Below are positions 46,871 through 55,870 of a stretch of 64,000 nucleotides of DNA, piece after piece. Within the stretch, counting starts at the first letter, position 1; each line of letters starts with the position of its first letter. The notes under the pieces were generated by a model, which had not been told where the DNA came from, ran no database searches, and saw only the letters and a program-made list of their open reading frames with translations. The translations under genes and the position numbers were made by a program. This DNA comes from Homoserinibacter gongjuensis (GTDB lineage Bacteria > Actinomycetota > Actinomycetes > Actinomycetales > Microbacteriaceae): positions 3,162,001 to 3,226,000 of the forward strand of contig NZ_BSVA01000001.1 of assembly GCF_030161875.1 (NCBI RefSeq), written 5' to 3'.

Positions 46871-46942
46871 CCGGTTGAGGAGCCCGCGCAGCGGGCCACC
46901 CCCGCGGGTTGAGGAGCCCGCGCAGCGGGCGTCTCGAAACCA
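46871..46942. repeat. Two dispersed hairpin repeats, one truncated
   Basis: 46871-46900 holds GGTTGAGGAGCCCGCGCAGC but lacks the GTCTCGAAACC end; 46906-46942 is a complete unit ending GTCTCGAAACCAG. They separate the MarR gene from the TetR operon. Confidence 0.85.
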
Positions 46943-46968
46943 GCGGCCACAGTCCACTTGCGCCGCAC

Positions 46969-47002
46969 TGAACAAGCGTTTAGCCTACTGAACATGCGTT
47001 CA
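46969..47002. promoter_or_regulatory. Tandem TetR operators overlapping the tetR start
   Basis: TGAACATGCGTTCA (46989-47002) is a perfect 14-bp inverted repeat containing the ATG, and TGAACAAGCGTTTA (46969-46982) is a second copy with two mismatches, 20 bp upstream. Binding would block both transcription and ribosome access. Confidence 0.7.
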
Positions 47003-47650
47003 GCATCCGCCTCGCCCGGCCCCGACGACATCACCGCGACCGCCCGCATCCGCGACGCCGCCGTGCGGCTCTTCGGCGAGCGCGGCTACGACCGCACAAG
47101 CGTGCGCGACATCGCGACCGCGGCGGGCGTCAGCCCCGCGCTCGTGATCCACCACTTCGGCTCGAAAGACGGCCTGCGCGACGAGTGCGACCGCTGGATG
47201 CTCGCGCAGCTCAGCGACAAGCGCGCGGACGCGCTCGGCGCGCAGGCGGGCGCCACGATCCAGCAGTGGCTTGCCGAGCCGGAGCAGTTCCGTCCGCTCG
47301 TCGACTACCTCGCGATGATGCTCACCGACGGCGGCGAGCACGGGCGCACGGTCTTCGACCTCCTGCTCGCCGAGACCGGCGCCATGCTCGACGCGAGCGT
47401 CGCCGACGGCACGATGCGCGCGAGCTCCGACCCCGAGGCACGCGCCCTGCTCGTGACGCTGCACGGTCTCGCGCCGGTCATCCTGCGCGGCCACCTCGAG
47501 CGCGCACTCGGCGGCGATATCCTCTCGAGCGCCGTGCTCGCGCGCCTCACCCTCCCCTCGCTCGAGCTCTACACCGACGGGCTCTACAGCGACAGCACCA
47601 TGCTCGACGCCGCCCGCGCGGCGATCGACGCCCAGAACGAGCAGCTATGA
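46994..47650 (+). CDS. TetR-family regulator of an ABC exporter
   Basis: 218 residues. The DNA-binding domain reads ARIRDAAVRLFGERGYDRTS and VRDIATAAGVSPALVIHHFG. The remaining ligand domain is Ala/Leu-rich. ATG 46994 is preferred because upstream sequence is operator and repeat. Its stop overlaps the ABC ATPase start (ATGA), so it controls the exporter operon it leads. Confidence 0.88.
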   Translation: MRSASASPGPDDITATARIRDAAVRLFGERGYDRTSVRDIATAAGVSPALVIHHFGSKDGLRDECDRWMLAQLSDKRADALGAQAGATIQQWLAEPEQFRPLVDYLAMMLTDGGEHGRTVFDLLLAETGAMLDASVADGTMRASSDPEARALLVTLHGLAPVILRGHLERALGGDILSSAVLARLTLPSLELYTDGLYSDSTMLDAARAAIDAQNEQL

Positions 47651-48667
47651 CCAACCCGGCCCTCCGCATCCGCGGCCTCGAGAAGCGCTACGGATCGCAC
47701 ACCGCCCTGCGCGGCATCGACCTCGACGTGCCGCCCGGCGCCGTGTACGGCGTGATCGGCCCGAACGGGGCCGGCAAGACCACCACGATGCGCATCCTGC
47801 TCGACCTCGTGCGGCCCACCGCCGGCGAAGTGCGGGTGCTCGGGCAGGAACCGCGGGCAGGCGGCGCCGACCTCAGGGCCCGCGTCGGCTACCTTCCGGG
47901 CGAGCTTCGCCTCTCGGCGCGGATGTCGGGCCGCGCCTTCCTCGCCCACCACGCCGCGATCTCGGGCACGGTGGCGCGCGGCACCGCCGACGCCTACGCC
48001 GAACGACTCGGCATCGATCTCAGCCGCCCCGTGCGCAGCCTCTCGAAGGGCAACAAGCAGAAGCTCGGGCTCATCCAGGCCTTCCAGCACTCCCCGAACT
48101 GCTCGTGCTCGACGAGCCCACGAGCGGTCTCGACCCCTCGTGCAGCGCGAGTTCCACGCCATGCTCGGCGAGGCGCGCGACCGCGGCGCCACCGTGTTCC
48201 TCAGCTCGCACGTGCTGAGCGAGGTGCAGCTCACCGCCGACCGCGTCGCGATCCTGCGCGAGGGCCGCATCATGACAGTCGCCACCGTCAGCGCCCTGCG
48301 CGAGAGCGCCGTGCGGCAGGCGCGCATCACCGTCAGCACAGCGGATGCCGCCCCGCTCGCCGCGGCGCTCGAACGTGTCGAGGGGGTCACCCTCGACGGC
48401 AGCACCGACACCGCCGATCGCACGACCGTCACCGCCACCGTCGACACCCACGTCGACGCGTTCGTGAAGGCGCTCGCGGGGGTGCCGCTGCTCGATCTGA
48501 CGGTCGAGGAGCCCGACCTGGAGGCCGCCGTGCTGCGGTACTACGACGGCGACGGGCCGGGGGCGACGGGCGCCGCGACCGGGCCGACCGCATCCGCACC
48601 CGCCGCATCCGCATCCGCAACCCCCGCACCCGCAACCCCCGCACCCGCCGAGGAGGCCACCCGATGA
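47647..48667 (+). CDS. ABC exporter ATP-binding protein (two frame breaks)
   Basis: Walker A GPNGAGKTTT and the upstream region lie in the first frame; signature-like RSLSKGNKQKLGLIQAF follows. The Walker B segment (LLVLDEPTSGLDP) is in a second frame, and the H-loop region (VFLSSHVLSEVQ) in a third. Missing C bases near 48097 (CCCC) and 48135 (CCCC) account for both shifts; restoring them gives 340 residues. The C-terminus has an Ala/Pro/Ser-rich tail. It energises the ABC-2 permease that follows with an ATGA overlap. Confidence 0.82.
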
Positions 48668-49455
48668 ACGCGCCCCCTCACCCGCCGCCTGCTCGCCGAC
48701 AGCTGGCGCGGCCTCATCGGCTGGACCGTCGCGATCATCGCCGTGCTCGCGCTCTACCTGCCGCTCTACCCCTCGATCGCCGGGAGCGGGCAGCTCGAAG
48801 ACCTGCTTGCCTCGATGCCGCCCTCGCTCGTCAACTCGCTCGGGTTCGCGAGCATCGCATCCGGCACCGGCTACGCGCAGGCCACCTACTTCGGCCTGCT
48901 CGGCTTCGCCCTGCCCGCAATCGCCGGCATCGGCTGGGGCGCCGCGGCTCTCGCGGGCGACGAGGAAGACGGCCGCCTCGAACTCACCCTCGCCCACGCC
49001 GTCACGCGCAGTCGCGTGCTGCTCGAGCGGGCGCTCGCGATCATGCTCAAGTTCGTGCTGATGCTGGGCGTCGGGTTCCTCATGGTGCTCGCGCTCAACG
49101 GACCCGGCGAGCTCGAGATCGAGCCCGCCCACCTCGTGGCAACCGTGGTGGCCCAACTCGGGCTCGCCGCGCTCACCTTCGCCACCGCGTTCGCGGTCGG
49201 GGCCGCCACGGGTCGCCGCAGCTGGGCGATCCTCGCCGGAGCACTCGTGGCGGTCGGCGCCTACCTGCTGAACGCGGTGGGCGCGCAATCGCCCGACGTG
49301 GAGTGGCTGCGGGGTTCTCGCCGCTGTGGTGGGCGTATGGCAGCGACCCGCTCGCCAACGGATGGGATGCCGGAATCGCCTGGCCGTGGGCCGTTGCGGT
49401 CGCGCTCTTCGCGGCTGGTTGGGCTGTGTTCACGCGCCGCGATGTGACGGGCTGA
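48664..49455 (+). CDS. ABC-2 type permease (frame breaks at both ends)
   Basis: The central frame encodes about six membrane segments (AIIAVLALYLPLY, GLLGFALPAIAGIGWGAAAL, MLKFVLMLGVGFLMVLAL and others) and ELTLAHAVTRSRVLLERALA, typical of antibiotic or peptide ABC-2 exporters. The N-terminal MNAP joins it only if one C is removed from CCCCC near 48676, and the C-terminal SPLWWAYGSDPLANGW only if a G is added in GGGG near 49314. Corrected length is 263 residues. It overlaps the ATPase gene and is cotranscribed with tetR. Confidence 0.78.
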   Translation: MNAPPHPPPARRQLARPHRLDRRDHRRARALPAALPLDRRERAARRPACLDAALARQLARVREHRIRHRLRAGHLLRPARLRPARNRRHRLGRRGSRGRRGRRPPRTHPRPRRHAQSRAARAGARDHAQVRADAGRRVPHGARAQRTRRARDRARPPRGNRGGPTRARRAHLRHRVRGRGRHGSPQLGDPRRSTRGGRRLPAERGGRAIARRGVAAGFSPLWWAYGSDPLANGWDAGIAWPWAVAVALFAAGWAVFTRRDVTG

Positions 49456-49565
49456 GGCGCGCCGGCCACCGTTCGGCGGTTTTCCACAGCGGGCGGATCC
49501 GGCAGTTCTCCACAGATCGGCCACCTCGGCCCCCACGGCGCTCGCCGGGCCAGCATCCTGGCCGC

Positions 49566-50756
49566 ATGACGCTCACCGAACCGACCATCCTGCGCACCAC
49601 CACCGCCGCCGACTTCCTCGCCACGGTGCCGGCGGTCACCGGGTTCACCGCGCGCAACAGCATCGTGGCGGTTCTCTTCCGAGACAAACGCTCGTGCGGG
49701 GCGGTCCGCATGGACCTGCCGAGGGACGAACGCACGAGCAGCTACCGCGCCGTCGGCACCTGGCTCGCCGCCAACCTCGGCAAGCTGCCGTCGCGCACCG
49801 GCGCGCGCGTCGACGGCGTGGCCATCGTGATCTACACCGACGAGACCTTCGCCGAGCGTCAGGGCACTCCGCACCTCGAACTGTGGCGTGCCGTCGAGCC
49901 CAAGCTCCGGCGCGCGGGTGTCACCATCAAGGAGGCCGCGTGCGTGGCGGCCGATGCGTGGGCGAGTTACCTCGATCCGGGGCGCCCGCGCGCAGGTCGC
50001 CCCCTGGCGGAGATCACCGAGAGCAGCGCGGCGCTCGAGGCCGCCTTCCACTCCGGCGTGCTTCCGGATGTCAGCGGCTGGTCGGAACTGCCGCCCACCG
50101 ATCCGGAGCTCGCCGAGCGCGTGCACGCGAAGATCACCGAACTGCTCGCATACGGCAACCGTCTCGACTCGTTCGGCATCGCGCGCGAGGCGAGTTTCGA
50201 CCCCGTCGCGCTTGCGGAGCGGCTCGTCGCGGCCGGCGAGCGGGGTGAGAACATCGGGCCCGGCGAGCTCGCGGAACTCAACCTGATCGCCCACTCCCCG
50301 GCGTCACGCGATGTGCTGCTCATCGCCCTGGCGGCCGGTGCCGAGCACGGCGAACTCGCGTTGCAGCAGCAGCTCGAGTATCTGGATCGGCAGGCCGAGA
50401 CGGGTGAGACCTTCGACGAGTTGGCCGAGAGATCGCTCGCCGAGCGGCCGCCGAGCGACGACGACCTCTTCCTGCTGGGCCGCTCGCGGGTGCGTCCCGA
50501 CCACGACCGGCTCGTCACCGCGATCGAGGTGCTGCGCCGCGCCGCGGCCCACGCGCCGGCATCGTGCCGGGCGGGCACCCTGTGCATCCTGACCTGGATG
50601 CTGTGGGCGCGCGGGTCGCAGTCGGCTGCAGCGCGGATGCACGAACTCGCGGCGCAATGCGATCCGAACCTCCTCATGGTGGAGACCCTCGGCTGGCTCC
50701 TCGACAGCGGCTACCCCGCGTGGGCGTTCGGCCAGCCTGAGCCCGCACAGAAGTGA
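49566..50756 (+). CDS. DUF4192 family protein
   Basis: 396 residues. The opening TTTAADFLATVPAVTGFTAR followed by NSIVAVLF is characteristic of DUF4192, an actinobacterial family of unknown function. The middle shows IVIYTDETFAERQG and EAACVAADAWASY; the C-terminal third has RAGTLCILTWMLWARGSQ and GWLLDSGYPAWAF. It is cytosolic, and single by context. Only codon use and family conservation support it; no biochemical role is known. Confidence 0.85.
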   Translation: MTLTEPTILRTTTAADFLATVPAVTGFTARNSIVAVLFRDKRSCGAVRMDLPRDERTSSYRAVGTWLAANLGKLPSRTGARVDGVAIVIYTDETFAERQGTPHLELWRAVEPKLRRAGVTIKEAACVAADAWASYLDPGRPRAGRPLAEITESSAALEAAFHSGVLPDVSGWSELPPTDPELAERVHAKITELLAYGNRLDSFGIAREASFDPVALAERLVAAGERGENIGPGELAELNLIAHSPASRDVLLIALAAGAEHGELALQQQLEYLDRQAETGETFDELAERSLAERPPSDDDLFLLGRSRVRPDHDRLVTAIEVLRRAAAHAPASCRAGTLCILTWMLWARGSQSAAARMHELAAQCDPNLLMVETLGWLLDSGYPAWAFGQPEPAQK

Positions 50757-50844
50757 TTCGGCTCGGTGCGGATTCAGGGGTGACGGAGATCGGGGCGGTC
50801 ACGCTCGACCAGGTGACGTGCGCCATCGGCGAGCTGCGACGGCC

Positions 50845-51129
50845 TCACCCGATACCGCGGTGGCCGGCCCAACGTTCGGCGGCACGGGTAGCCGCGGCCT
50901 CGATGAGGGCGTGCAGCTCAGGCCGGTCGGGCACGGTGAACGACACGTAGCCGCCGCGACCCCCGGCCACCGGGCGGCCGTAGGCCTTCGCGGCGAGGGA
51001 GTCGTCGGGCAGCAGGCGCACCGTGATCGACTGCAGCACGAACTCCTCGCCACGGCGGGTGTCGGTCCATTGCAGTTCGGTGGGCACCGGAACGTTAAGG
51101 GCGAGCGCGGCGACGTCGACGGAAGACAT
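50845..51129 (-). CDS. Small hypothetical protein (94 aa)
   Basis: Not recognised. It starts MSSVDVAALALNVPVPTELQ and contains GEEFVLQSITVRLLPDD and RPVAGGRGGYVSFTVPDRPE, suggesting a small alpha/beta fold. It diverges from the alpha/beta hydrolase gene, with the hydrolase operator in the 42-bp gap, so it may share that control. Confidence 0.6.
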   Translation of the reverse strand: MSSVDVAALALNVPVPTELQWTDTRRGEEFVLQSITVRLLPDDSLAAKAYGRPVAGGRGGYVSFTVPDRPELHALIEAAATRAAERWAGHRGIG

Positions 51130-51157
51130 AGCGCCCAGTCTGGCGCATGAACGCCGT

Positions 51158-51185
51158 GCTATTTTCAGCAAATGGTGAAAATAGC
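51158..51185. promoter_or_regulatory. Long palindromic operator across the hydrolase start codon
   Basis: GCTATTTTCA (51158-51167) and TGAAAATAGC (51176-51185) are perfect 10-bp inverted arms with an 8-bp spacer that contains the ATG of the hydrolase gene. The A/T-rich palindrome stands out in this GC-rich DNA and is a likely site for the GbsR/MarR regulator encoded next. Confidence 0.7.
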
Positions 51186-51959
51186 GACCCTCCGCCGCCC
51201 CGGCGCGACCCTGAGCTACCTCGAGGTCGAGGGGCCGAAGCGACCGCTCGTGCTGGTGCACGGCGCGGGCGTCGACCGCGGCATGTACGCCCCCAGGTCG
51301 AGGCGCTCGCTGCGGCCGGGCATCACGTCATCGCCGTCGATCTGCGCGGGCACGGGGACTCGACGCTCGACGACGGCATCCGGGTCACCGCATCCGATCT
51401 GCTCGACGATCTCGTGGCGCTGCTGGAACACCTCGACCTGCCGAGCGCGGTGCTCGTCGGGCACTCGCTCGGCGGCAACCTTGCGCAAGAGCTCGTGCGG
51501 CGGCATCCGCAGCTCGTCGGCGGCCTCGTCGCGATCGACTGCACGTGGAACACCGGGCCGCTCTCGGCCATCGAGCGCTTCGCGCTGCGCCTTGCGGCAC
51601 CGAGCCTCGCCCTCATCCCGGCGAGACGGCTGCCGCGGCTCATGGCGTCGGCATCCGCCGTCACGCCCGCGGCCGTCGAGGCGCTCGAGGCGGCGTTCGC
51701 GCGGATGCCGAAGGCCCGCTTTCTCGACGTCTGGCGGGCGACCACCGCCCTCGTGGCGCCCGATCCCGGCTACCGCACGCCCGTGCCGCTCACGCTCATC
51801 CGCGGCGAACGCGACCGCACGGGCAACATCGCCACCGCGATGCCGGACTGGGCGCGCGCCGAAGGTGTCGCCGAGCACGTGATCCCGAATGCCGGGCATG
51901 TGCCGAGCCTCGACGCGCCCGAGGCCGTCTCGGCTGTTCTGCTCGAGGCGGCGCGATGA
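51172..51959 (+). CDS. Alpha/beta hydrolase (one frame break)
   Basis: The N-terminal frame holds PLVLVHGAGVDRGMYA (oxyanion HG) and the rest lies in another frame; one C missing in CCCCC (51290-51294) explains this and restores 262 residues. Catalytic residues: nucleophile Ser in VLVGHSLGGNLAQ, and the late His in VIPNAGHVPSLDAPE. IAVDLRGHGDST is typical. Substrate unknown (ester or similar). The stop overlaps the regulator's start (ATGA). Confidence 0.82.
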
Positions 51960-52624
51960 GTGGCGGTGGCGCGGTGAGTCAGGGTGGTGCGGAGAGTCGG
52001 GGTGGTGCGACCGGGCGACGCGATCCCGAGCGGCGTGAGGCGGGGCGCGACTCCGACGCGCGCGAAGGTGCGCCGCGCGACACCGAACGGCGCTCCGAGC
52101 AGCGCGAGGTGGAGCGCGATCCCGAGCGGCGCGAGGTGGCAGGACGCGATCCCGACGAGCGCGACGCCGACGAGCGCGACGAGCGCCAGCAGTTCATCGA
52201 TGCCCTCGGCGACGTGCTCGCATCCTGGAATCTGCCCCGTTCCACCGGTCGCGTGTATGGAGCGCTGCTGCTGCACGCCGAACCGGTGACCTTCGACCAC
52301 CTCCGCGCCGAACTGCAGCTCAGCGCGGGCGCGGTGAGCACCGGGGTGCGGGAACTCGTGAGTTGGGGACTCGCGCGCACCATCCCGCAAGCCGGAAGCC
52401 GCCGCCTCCTCGTGGAGGCCGCGGGCGGCTTCGAGCAACTGCTCGCGGCGAGCCACGAGCGCACGCGCACGTTCATCCGGGTGCTGGACGCCGGGGCGGC
52501 CCTCGTCGACGGGCCGCGGGCAGGCGAGCGCCTCGCCGACGTCACCGCGCTGTTCGAGGGCTACGTGGATGCGGGCGAGCGGATGCTGCGGGCACGCGCC
52601 CGGGCCGCGAGAGGTTCGCGGTGA
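51956..52624 (+). CDS. GbsR/MarR-type regulator with repetitive charged N-terminus
   Basis: 222 residues. Residues about 75-222 form a winged-helix protein of the GbsR type (LASWNLPRSTGRVYGALLLH, FDHLRAELQLSAGAVSTGVR, ELVSWGLARTI). The first 75 residues are low-complexity and rich in Arg, Asp, Glu and Gly, made of loose repeats of RDPERRE or RDPDERD; they look disordered. An internal start could exist near residue 75, but the ATG overlap with the hydrolase stop supports the long form. It likely autoregulates through the palindrome at 51158. Confidence 0.8.
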   Translation: MSGGGAVSQGGAESRGGATGRRDPERREAGRDSDAREGAPRDTERRSEQREVERDPERREVAGRDPDERDADERDERQQFIDALGDVLASWNLPRSTGRVYGALLLHAEPVTFDHLRAELQLSAGAVSTGVRELVSWGLARTIPQAGSRRLLVEAAGGFEQLLAASHERTRTFIRVLDAGAALVDGPRAGERLADVTALFEGYVDAGERMLRARARAARGSR

Positions 52625-52748
52625 ACGCCCGGCGGAGCCGGCGGAGTCCGACGGGAATCCATGTACGACGATTGTCCCAAGTTCCCTCCGATCTATTCGT
52701 ATCTCTGTTCGATTTCTGATAGGCTAGCAGCATCCCTAGATCGAAGGT

Positions 52749-54254
52749 GTGTACGTGTTGTTCTCCGAGCAGACCATGAGGGCCGCGACCCTCATCGAGT
52801 CGCTCGTGCCTGCACCCTTCGACAGCGCTGCGGCGATGGACACATCCCAGTTCCTCGACGCGCTGCGCACCCTCGGTGATCTTGCTCGCAGCGTCGACAG
52901 GCTCGGTGCGGTGCTCACGGCCGAGTTGACGCGGCGCGTTCAGACGGATGCCGACTTCCGCCGCGAGGCACTCGGCGGCGACGTGGGTGGCCGCTTCGGC
53001 GACGAACTGCTGCGCGAGCTGCTGCGCATCGACGAAGGCATCATCCGCGACTGGGATCGCGTGGGCGAGGCGATCGCGCCGCGCGCGTCGCTGCAGGGTG
53101 AAGTGCTCCCCTGCCGGCATGAGCCTCTCGCCGCCGCGGTGCTCGACGGTGCCATCGGCGCACGTGCGGCATCCATCGTCGCGCGCGGCATCGACGCGGT
53201 CGCCGACCACGCCGACCTTGAGACTCTCAACACCGTCGAGACGACCCTCGTGCAGTGCGCGCCCTCACTGACCACGCGCGAACTCGCTCGCGTCACTCGC
53301 ACCCTGCCCGACCGCTTCGACCCCGATGGTGCCGAACCCCGCGAAGATCAGCTGCGAGCCCGCGCGAAAGTCACCATGCGCAAACTCCCCAGCGGCATCA
53401 TCCGGTTCATCGCCGACATGCACCCCGAGGGCGCCGGTTTCGTGTGCGCCGCCCTCGACGCCCACACGGCGCCCCGGCGGCAGGTCGCTTTCACGGCAGA
53501 CGCCAGCTCGAGCCCTGACGGATGCACGTGCGGCGTCTGCGACAGCCTCGCCGACGGCGAAGGGTCGCGTGCCTACGTCCTCACCGAGTGGGGATTCGTG
53601 CTGGTGGAGGCGCCCGGCGAGCTCGCAGGCGATATGGAGGGCGCAGACTGCGACTGCCCGCCCACCTCGAACGACGAAGTCGACACCCGCCCCCTGAGCC
53701 AGCGACGCGTCGATGCGCTTATCGCCGTGTGCCGCGAGTCACTCGCGAACGACAAAGGCACCCTGGCCGGCACGAGCGTCACCATGCTCGTGACCGTGCC
53801 GCTCGAAGTCCTGCAAACCGGCGTCGGCACCGCCGCCATCGCCGGGGTCGACGAGCCCATCTGCGCCGGCACTGCCCGCCGCCTCGCTGCCGACGCGGAA
53901 CTCATCCCCGTCGTTCTCGGCACCGACTCCGAAGTTCTCGACCTCGGACGCTCCGCCCGGCTCTTCACCCCCGCCCAGCGGCGCGCACTCGCGGCCCGAG
54001 ACGGCGGATGCATCTGGCCCGGCTGCACCATGCCACCCGCCTGGTGTGAAGTCGCCCACCTTCTCGCGTGGGCACTCGGAGGCGAAACCGACCTCGAGAA
54101 CGGGGCACTCATGTGCCCCCACCATCACCGAAGGTTCGACCACGACGGCTGGGCACTCCGACGAGAACACGGAACGCCCTACCTCATCCCGCCCGTCTGG
54201 CTCGACCCCCAGCAGACGCCCCGCCGCGCCGGCCGCTACGAACTCATCGCCTGA
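52749..54254 (+). CDS. DUF222/HNH endonuclease-domain protein
   Basis: 501 residues. The N-terminal two-thirds match the DUF222 layout of actinobacterial 13E12-type repeat proteins; the C-terminus carries an HNH domain: CIWPGCTMPPAWCEVAHLLA, then LENGALMCPHHHRRFDHDGW. The two Cys pairs and the AHLLAW ... HHHRRFDHD residues are intact. These genes are multi-copy in Microbacteriaceae and their role is unclear; some resemble homing or mobile nucleases. GTG 52749 is the first start after an A/T-rich upstream stretch; later GTG or ATG codons are possible. Confidence 0.85.
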   Translation: MYVLFSEQTMRAATLIESLVPAPFDSAAAMDTSQFLDALRTLGDLARSVDRLGAVLTAELTRRVQTDADFRREALGGDVGGRFGDELLRELLRIDEGIIRDWDRVGEAIAPRASLQGEVLPCRHEPLAAAVLDGAIGARAASIVARGIDAVADHADLETLNTVETTLVQCAPSLTTRELARVTRTLPDRFDPDGAEPREDQLRARAKVTMRKLPSGIIRFIADMHPEGAGFVCAALDAHTAPRRQVAFTADASSSPDGCTCGVCDSLADGEGSRAYVLTEWGFVLVEAPGELAGDMEGADCDCPPTSNDEVDTRPLSQRRVDALIAVCRESLANDKGTLAGTSVTMLVTVPLEVLQTGVGTAAIAGVDEPICAGTARRLAADAELIPVVLGTDSEVLDLGRSARLFTPAQRRALAARDGGCIWPGCTMPPAWCEVAHLLAWALGGETDLENGALMCPHHHRRFDHDGWALRREHGTPYLIPPVWLDPQQTPRRAGRYELIA

Positions 54255-54398
54255 CCCCGGCGCGTCCAGTCCAGCGCGCTCAGGACTCCGGCCAGCCCTC
54301 AGGCACCCCCGCAGTCACGCGCTCCAGCACCCGGTCGGTGCGCTCGCTCGTCAGCCGCGTCCTCAGCCGCACCGACAGTCCACCCGCGACGGCCCAGC

Positions 54399-54791
54399 TC
54401 AGAGCAGAGAGCCCAGCCACAGCCCCGCACCCGCGAGCGCCGTCGCCACAACGAGCTGCAGCAAACCGTTCACCAGCCCCGCCGTCCAGCGGCGCTGCTG
54501 CAGCATCCGCACCGTCTCAAAGCTCGCCGTCGAGAAGGTCGTGTAGCCGCCGAGGAACCCCGAACCGAGCGCCCACTGCCACTCGTCCCCGAGCGCACCC
54601 GCACCCACGGCGCCGACCAACACACCCAGCAGCAGCGAGCCCGACAGGTTGATCGCAAGAGTTCCCCACGGCAGCGCGGTACCCAACCGTCGCCGCGCGG
54701 TGGTCGAGTGGATCACCGAATCCAGCGCGAAGCGGGCCGCGGCCCCCACGCCCCCAGCCAGGGCGACCACCAGGAACAGCAACGGGCTCAT
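54399..54791 (-). CDS. crcB: Fluoride channel CrcB/Fluc (second subunit)
   Basis: 130 residues with four membrane helices. Motifs: GGVGAAARFALD near the N-terminus, GTLAINLSGSLLLGVL (conserved Asn) and GFLGGYTTFSTASFE, the fluoride pore signature. It exports fluoride. Its start overlaps the upstream crcB stop (ATGA), indicating a heterodimeric channel. Confidence 0.92.
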   Translation of the reverse strand: MSPLLFLVVALAGGVGAAARFALDSVIHSTTARRRLGTALPWGTLAINLSGSLLLGVLVGAVGAGALGDEWQWALGSGFLGGYTTFSTASFETVRMLQQRRWTAGLVNGLLQLVVATALAGAGLWLGSLL

Positions 54792-55300
54792 GCCGCCGCT
54801 TCCGCATCCACACGGCGACGATGCACGGCAGCCGCGAGCAGGATCCCCGCCACCGTTGCGAGCGCACCGACCAGCAGGGTGCCGAGCGAGTAGACCGTGG
54901 CCAGCCCCGCGGCTCCCGACCCCCAGAGCACGGCGGTGTCGGTGACGAGTGCACTGTAGGTCGTGAAGCCGCCGAGGAAGCCCGTGCCGAGAAGGAGCCG
55001 CAGCGTGCGGCGTGCGCCGTGATCGGCGCCACGTCGCACGAGCGCCTCGAGCAGCACCCCGAGCGCGAAAGCACCTAGGAGGTTCGCCGCGAGCACTGCC
55101 CACGGCACCCCACCGCTCGGCGGGATGAGCAACGTGAGCGCCTCGCGCCCCGCGGTGCCGAAGGTGCCCCCCACGAACACCAGCGCGAGGGATGCGAGGT
55201 GCAGCGGACCGGGAACTGGCGGGCCGACGGGTACGTCGACGACGTCGGTGTCGGGGTCGGAGGGGAGCTCCGCAGCGGGGTCGGATGTGGGAGCGGCCAT
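54788..55300 (-). CDS. crcB: Fluoride channel CrcB/Fluc (first subunit)
   Basis: 170 residues: an acidic, Pro-rich N-terminal extension of about 35 residues, then four helices with GGTFGTAGREALTLL, VLAANLLGAFALGVLLEAL and GTGFLGGFTTYSALVTDT. Paired with the next gene as in Gram-positive bacteria with two half-type subunits. No fluoride riboswitch was recognised upstream. Confidence 0.9.
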   Translation of the reverse strand: MAAPTSDPAAELPSDPDTDVVDVPVGPPVPGPLHLASLALVFVGGTFGTAGREALTLLIPPSGGVPWAVLAANLLGAFALGVLLEALVRRGADHGARRTLRLLLGTGFLGGFTTYSALVTDTAVLWGSGAAGLATVYSLGTLLVGALATVAGILLAAAVHRRRVDAEAAA

Positions 55301-55325
55301 CGGGACGATGCTAGTGGGACTACCC

Positions 55326-55823
55326 CTACCGCCGCAGGGTCGGCGTCCAGCACCGCGTCGTCACGCCGATCGCGTTCCATACGTTGATCGTGACGATGAG
55401 CGACACGAGCGCCGCGAGTTGCTGCTCGCTGAAGTGGGCGCGGGCCTCGGCGACCACGGCATCCGGAACGTGCGTCTCCGAGAGTCGCGTGATCGACTCG
55501 GTCAGCTCGAACGCCGCCCGTTCGGCGGCCGTGAAGAAGGGCGAGTCCCGCCAGATCACGACGGCCTGCACCCGCTGGGCGCTCACGCCGCGCTTCTCGG
55601 CGTCGCGGCTGTGCAGGTCGACGCAGTAGGCGCATCCGTTGAGCTGCGAGGCGCGCAGGCGCACGAGCTCACGCAGGCCCGGGTCGATGCCGGCGCGGTC
55701 GGTCTCACCGATCGCGGCATCGTCGAGCGCACTCACGGCGCGTGAGAACACGGGGGCGAGCGCGTCGAAGTCGAGACGCTGCGGGATGCCGACGAGGGGC
55801 GTGGAGGTTGCGGTGTCTGTCAT
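55326..55823 (-). CDS. AhpD-like/carboxymuconolactone decarboxylase-family protein
   Basis: 165 residues. The redox centre LNGCAYCVDLHSRDAEKRG has the CxxC-(x)3-H pattern of AhpD-type alkylhydroperoxidases, and ELVRLRASQLNGC precedes it. ALVSLIVTINVWNAIGV is the typical C-terminal helix. It probably reduces peroxides or acts as a thiol oxidoreductase. It diverges from the MocR regulator 47 bp away, which may control it. Confidence 0.88.
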   Translation of the reverse strand: MTDTATSTPLVGIPQRLDFDALAPVFSRAVSALDDAAIGETDRAGIDPGLRELVRLRASQLNGCAYCVDLHSRDAEKRGVSAQRVQAVVIWRDSPFFTAAERAAFELTESITRLSETHVPDAVVAEARAHFSEQQLAALVSLIVTINVWNAIGVTTRCWTPTLRR

Positions 55824-55870
55824 ACCGTTCACGCTAGAAGCCGGATGGCCCGCTGCTATGGTCCATTTCC

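Noticed and set aside
54788..55400. Fluoride riboswitch upstream of crcB
   Set aside because: I looked for the conserved GATGG-containing pseudoknot before the first crcB start and did not recognise one.
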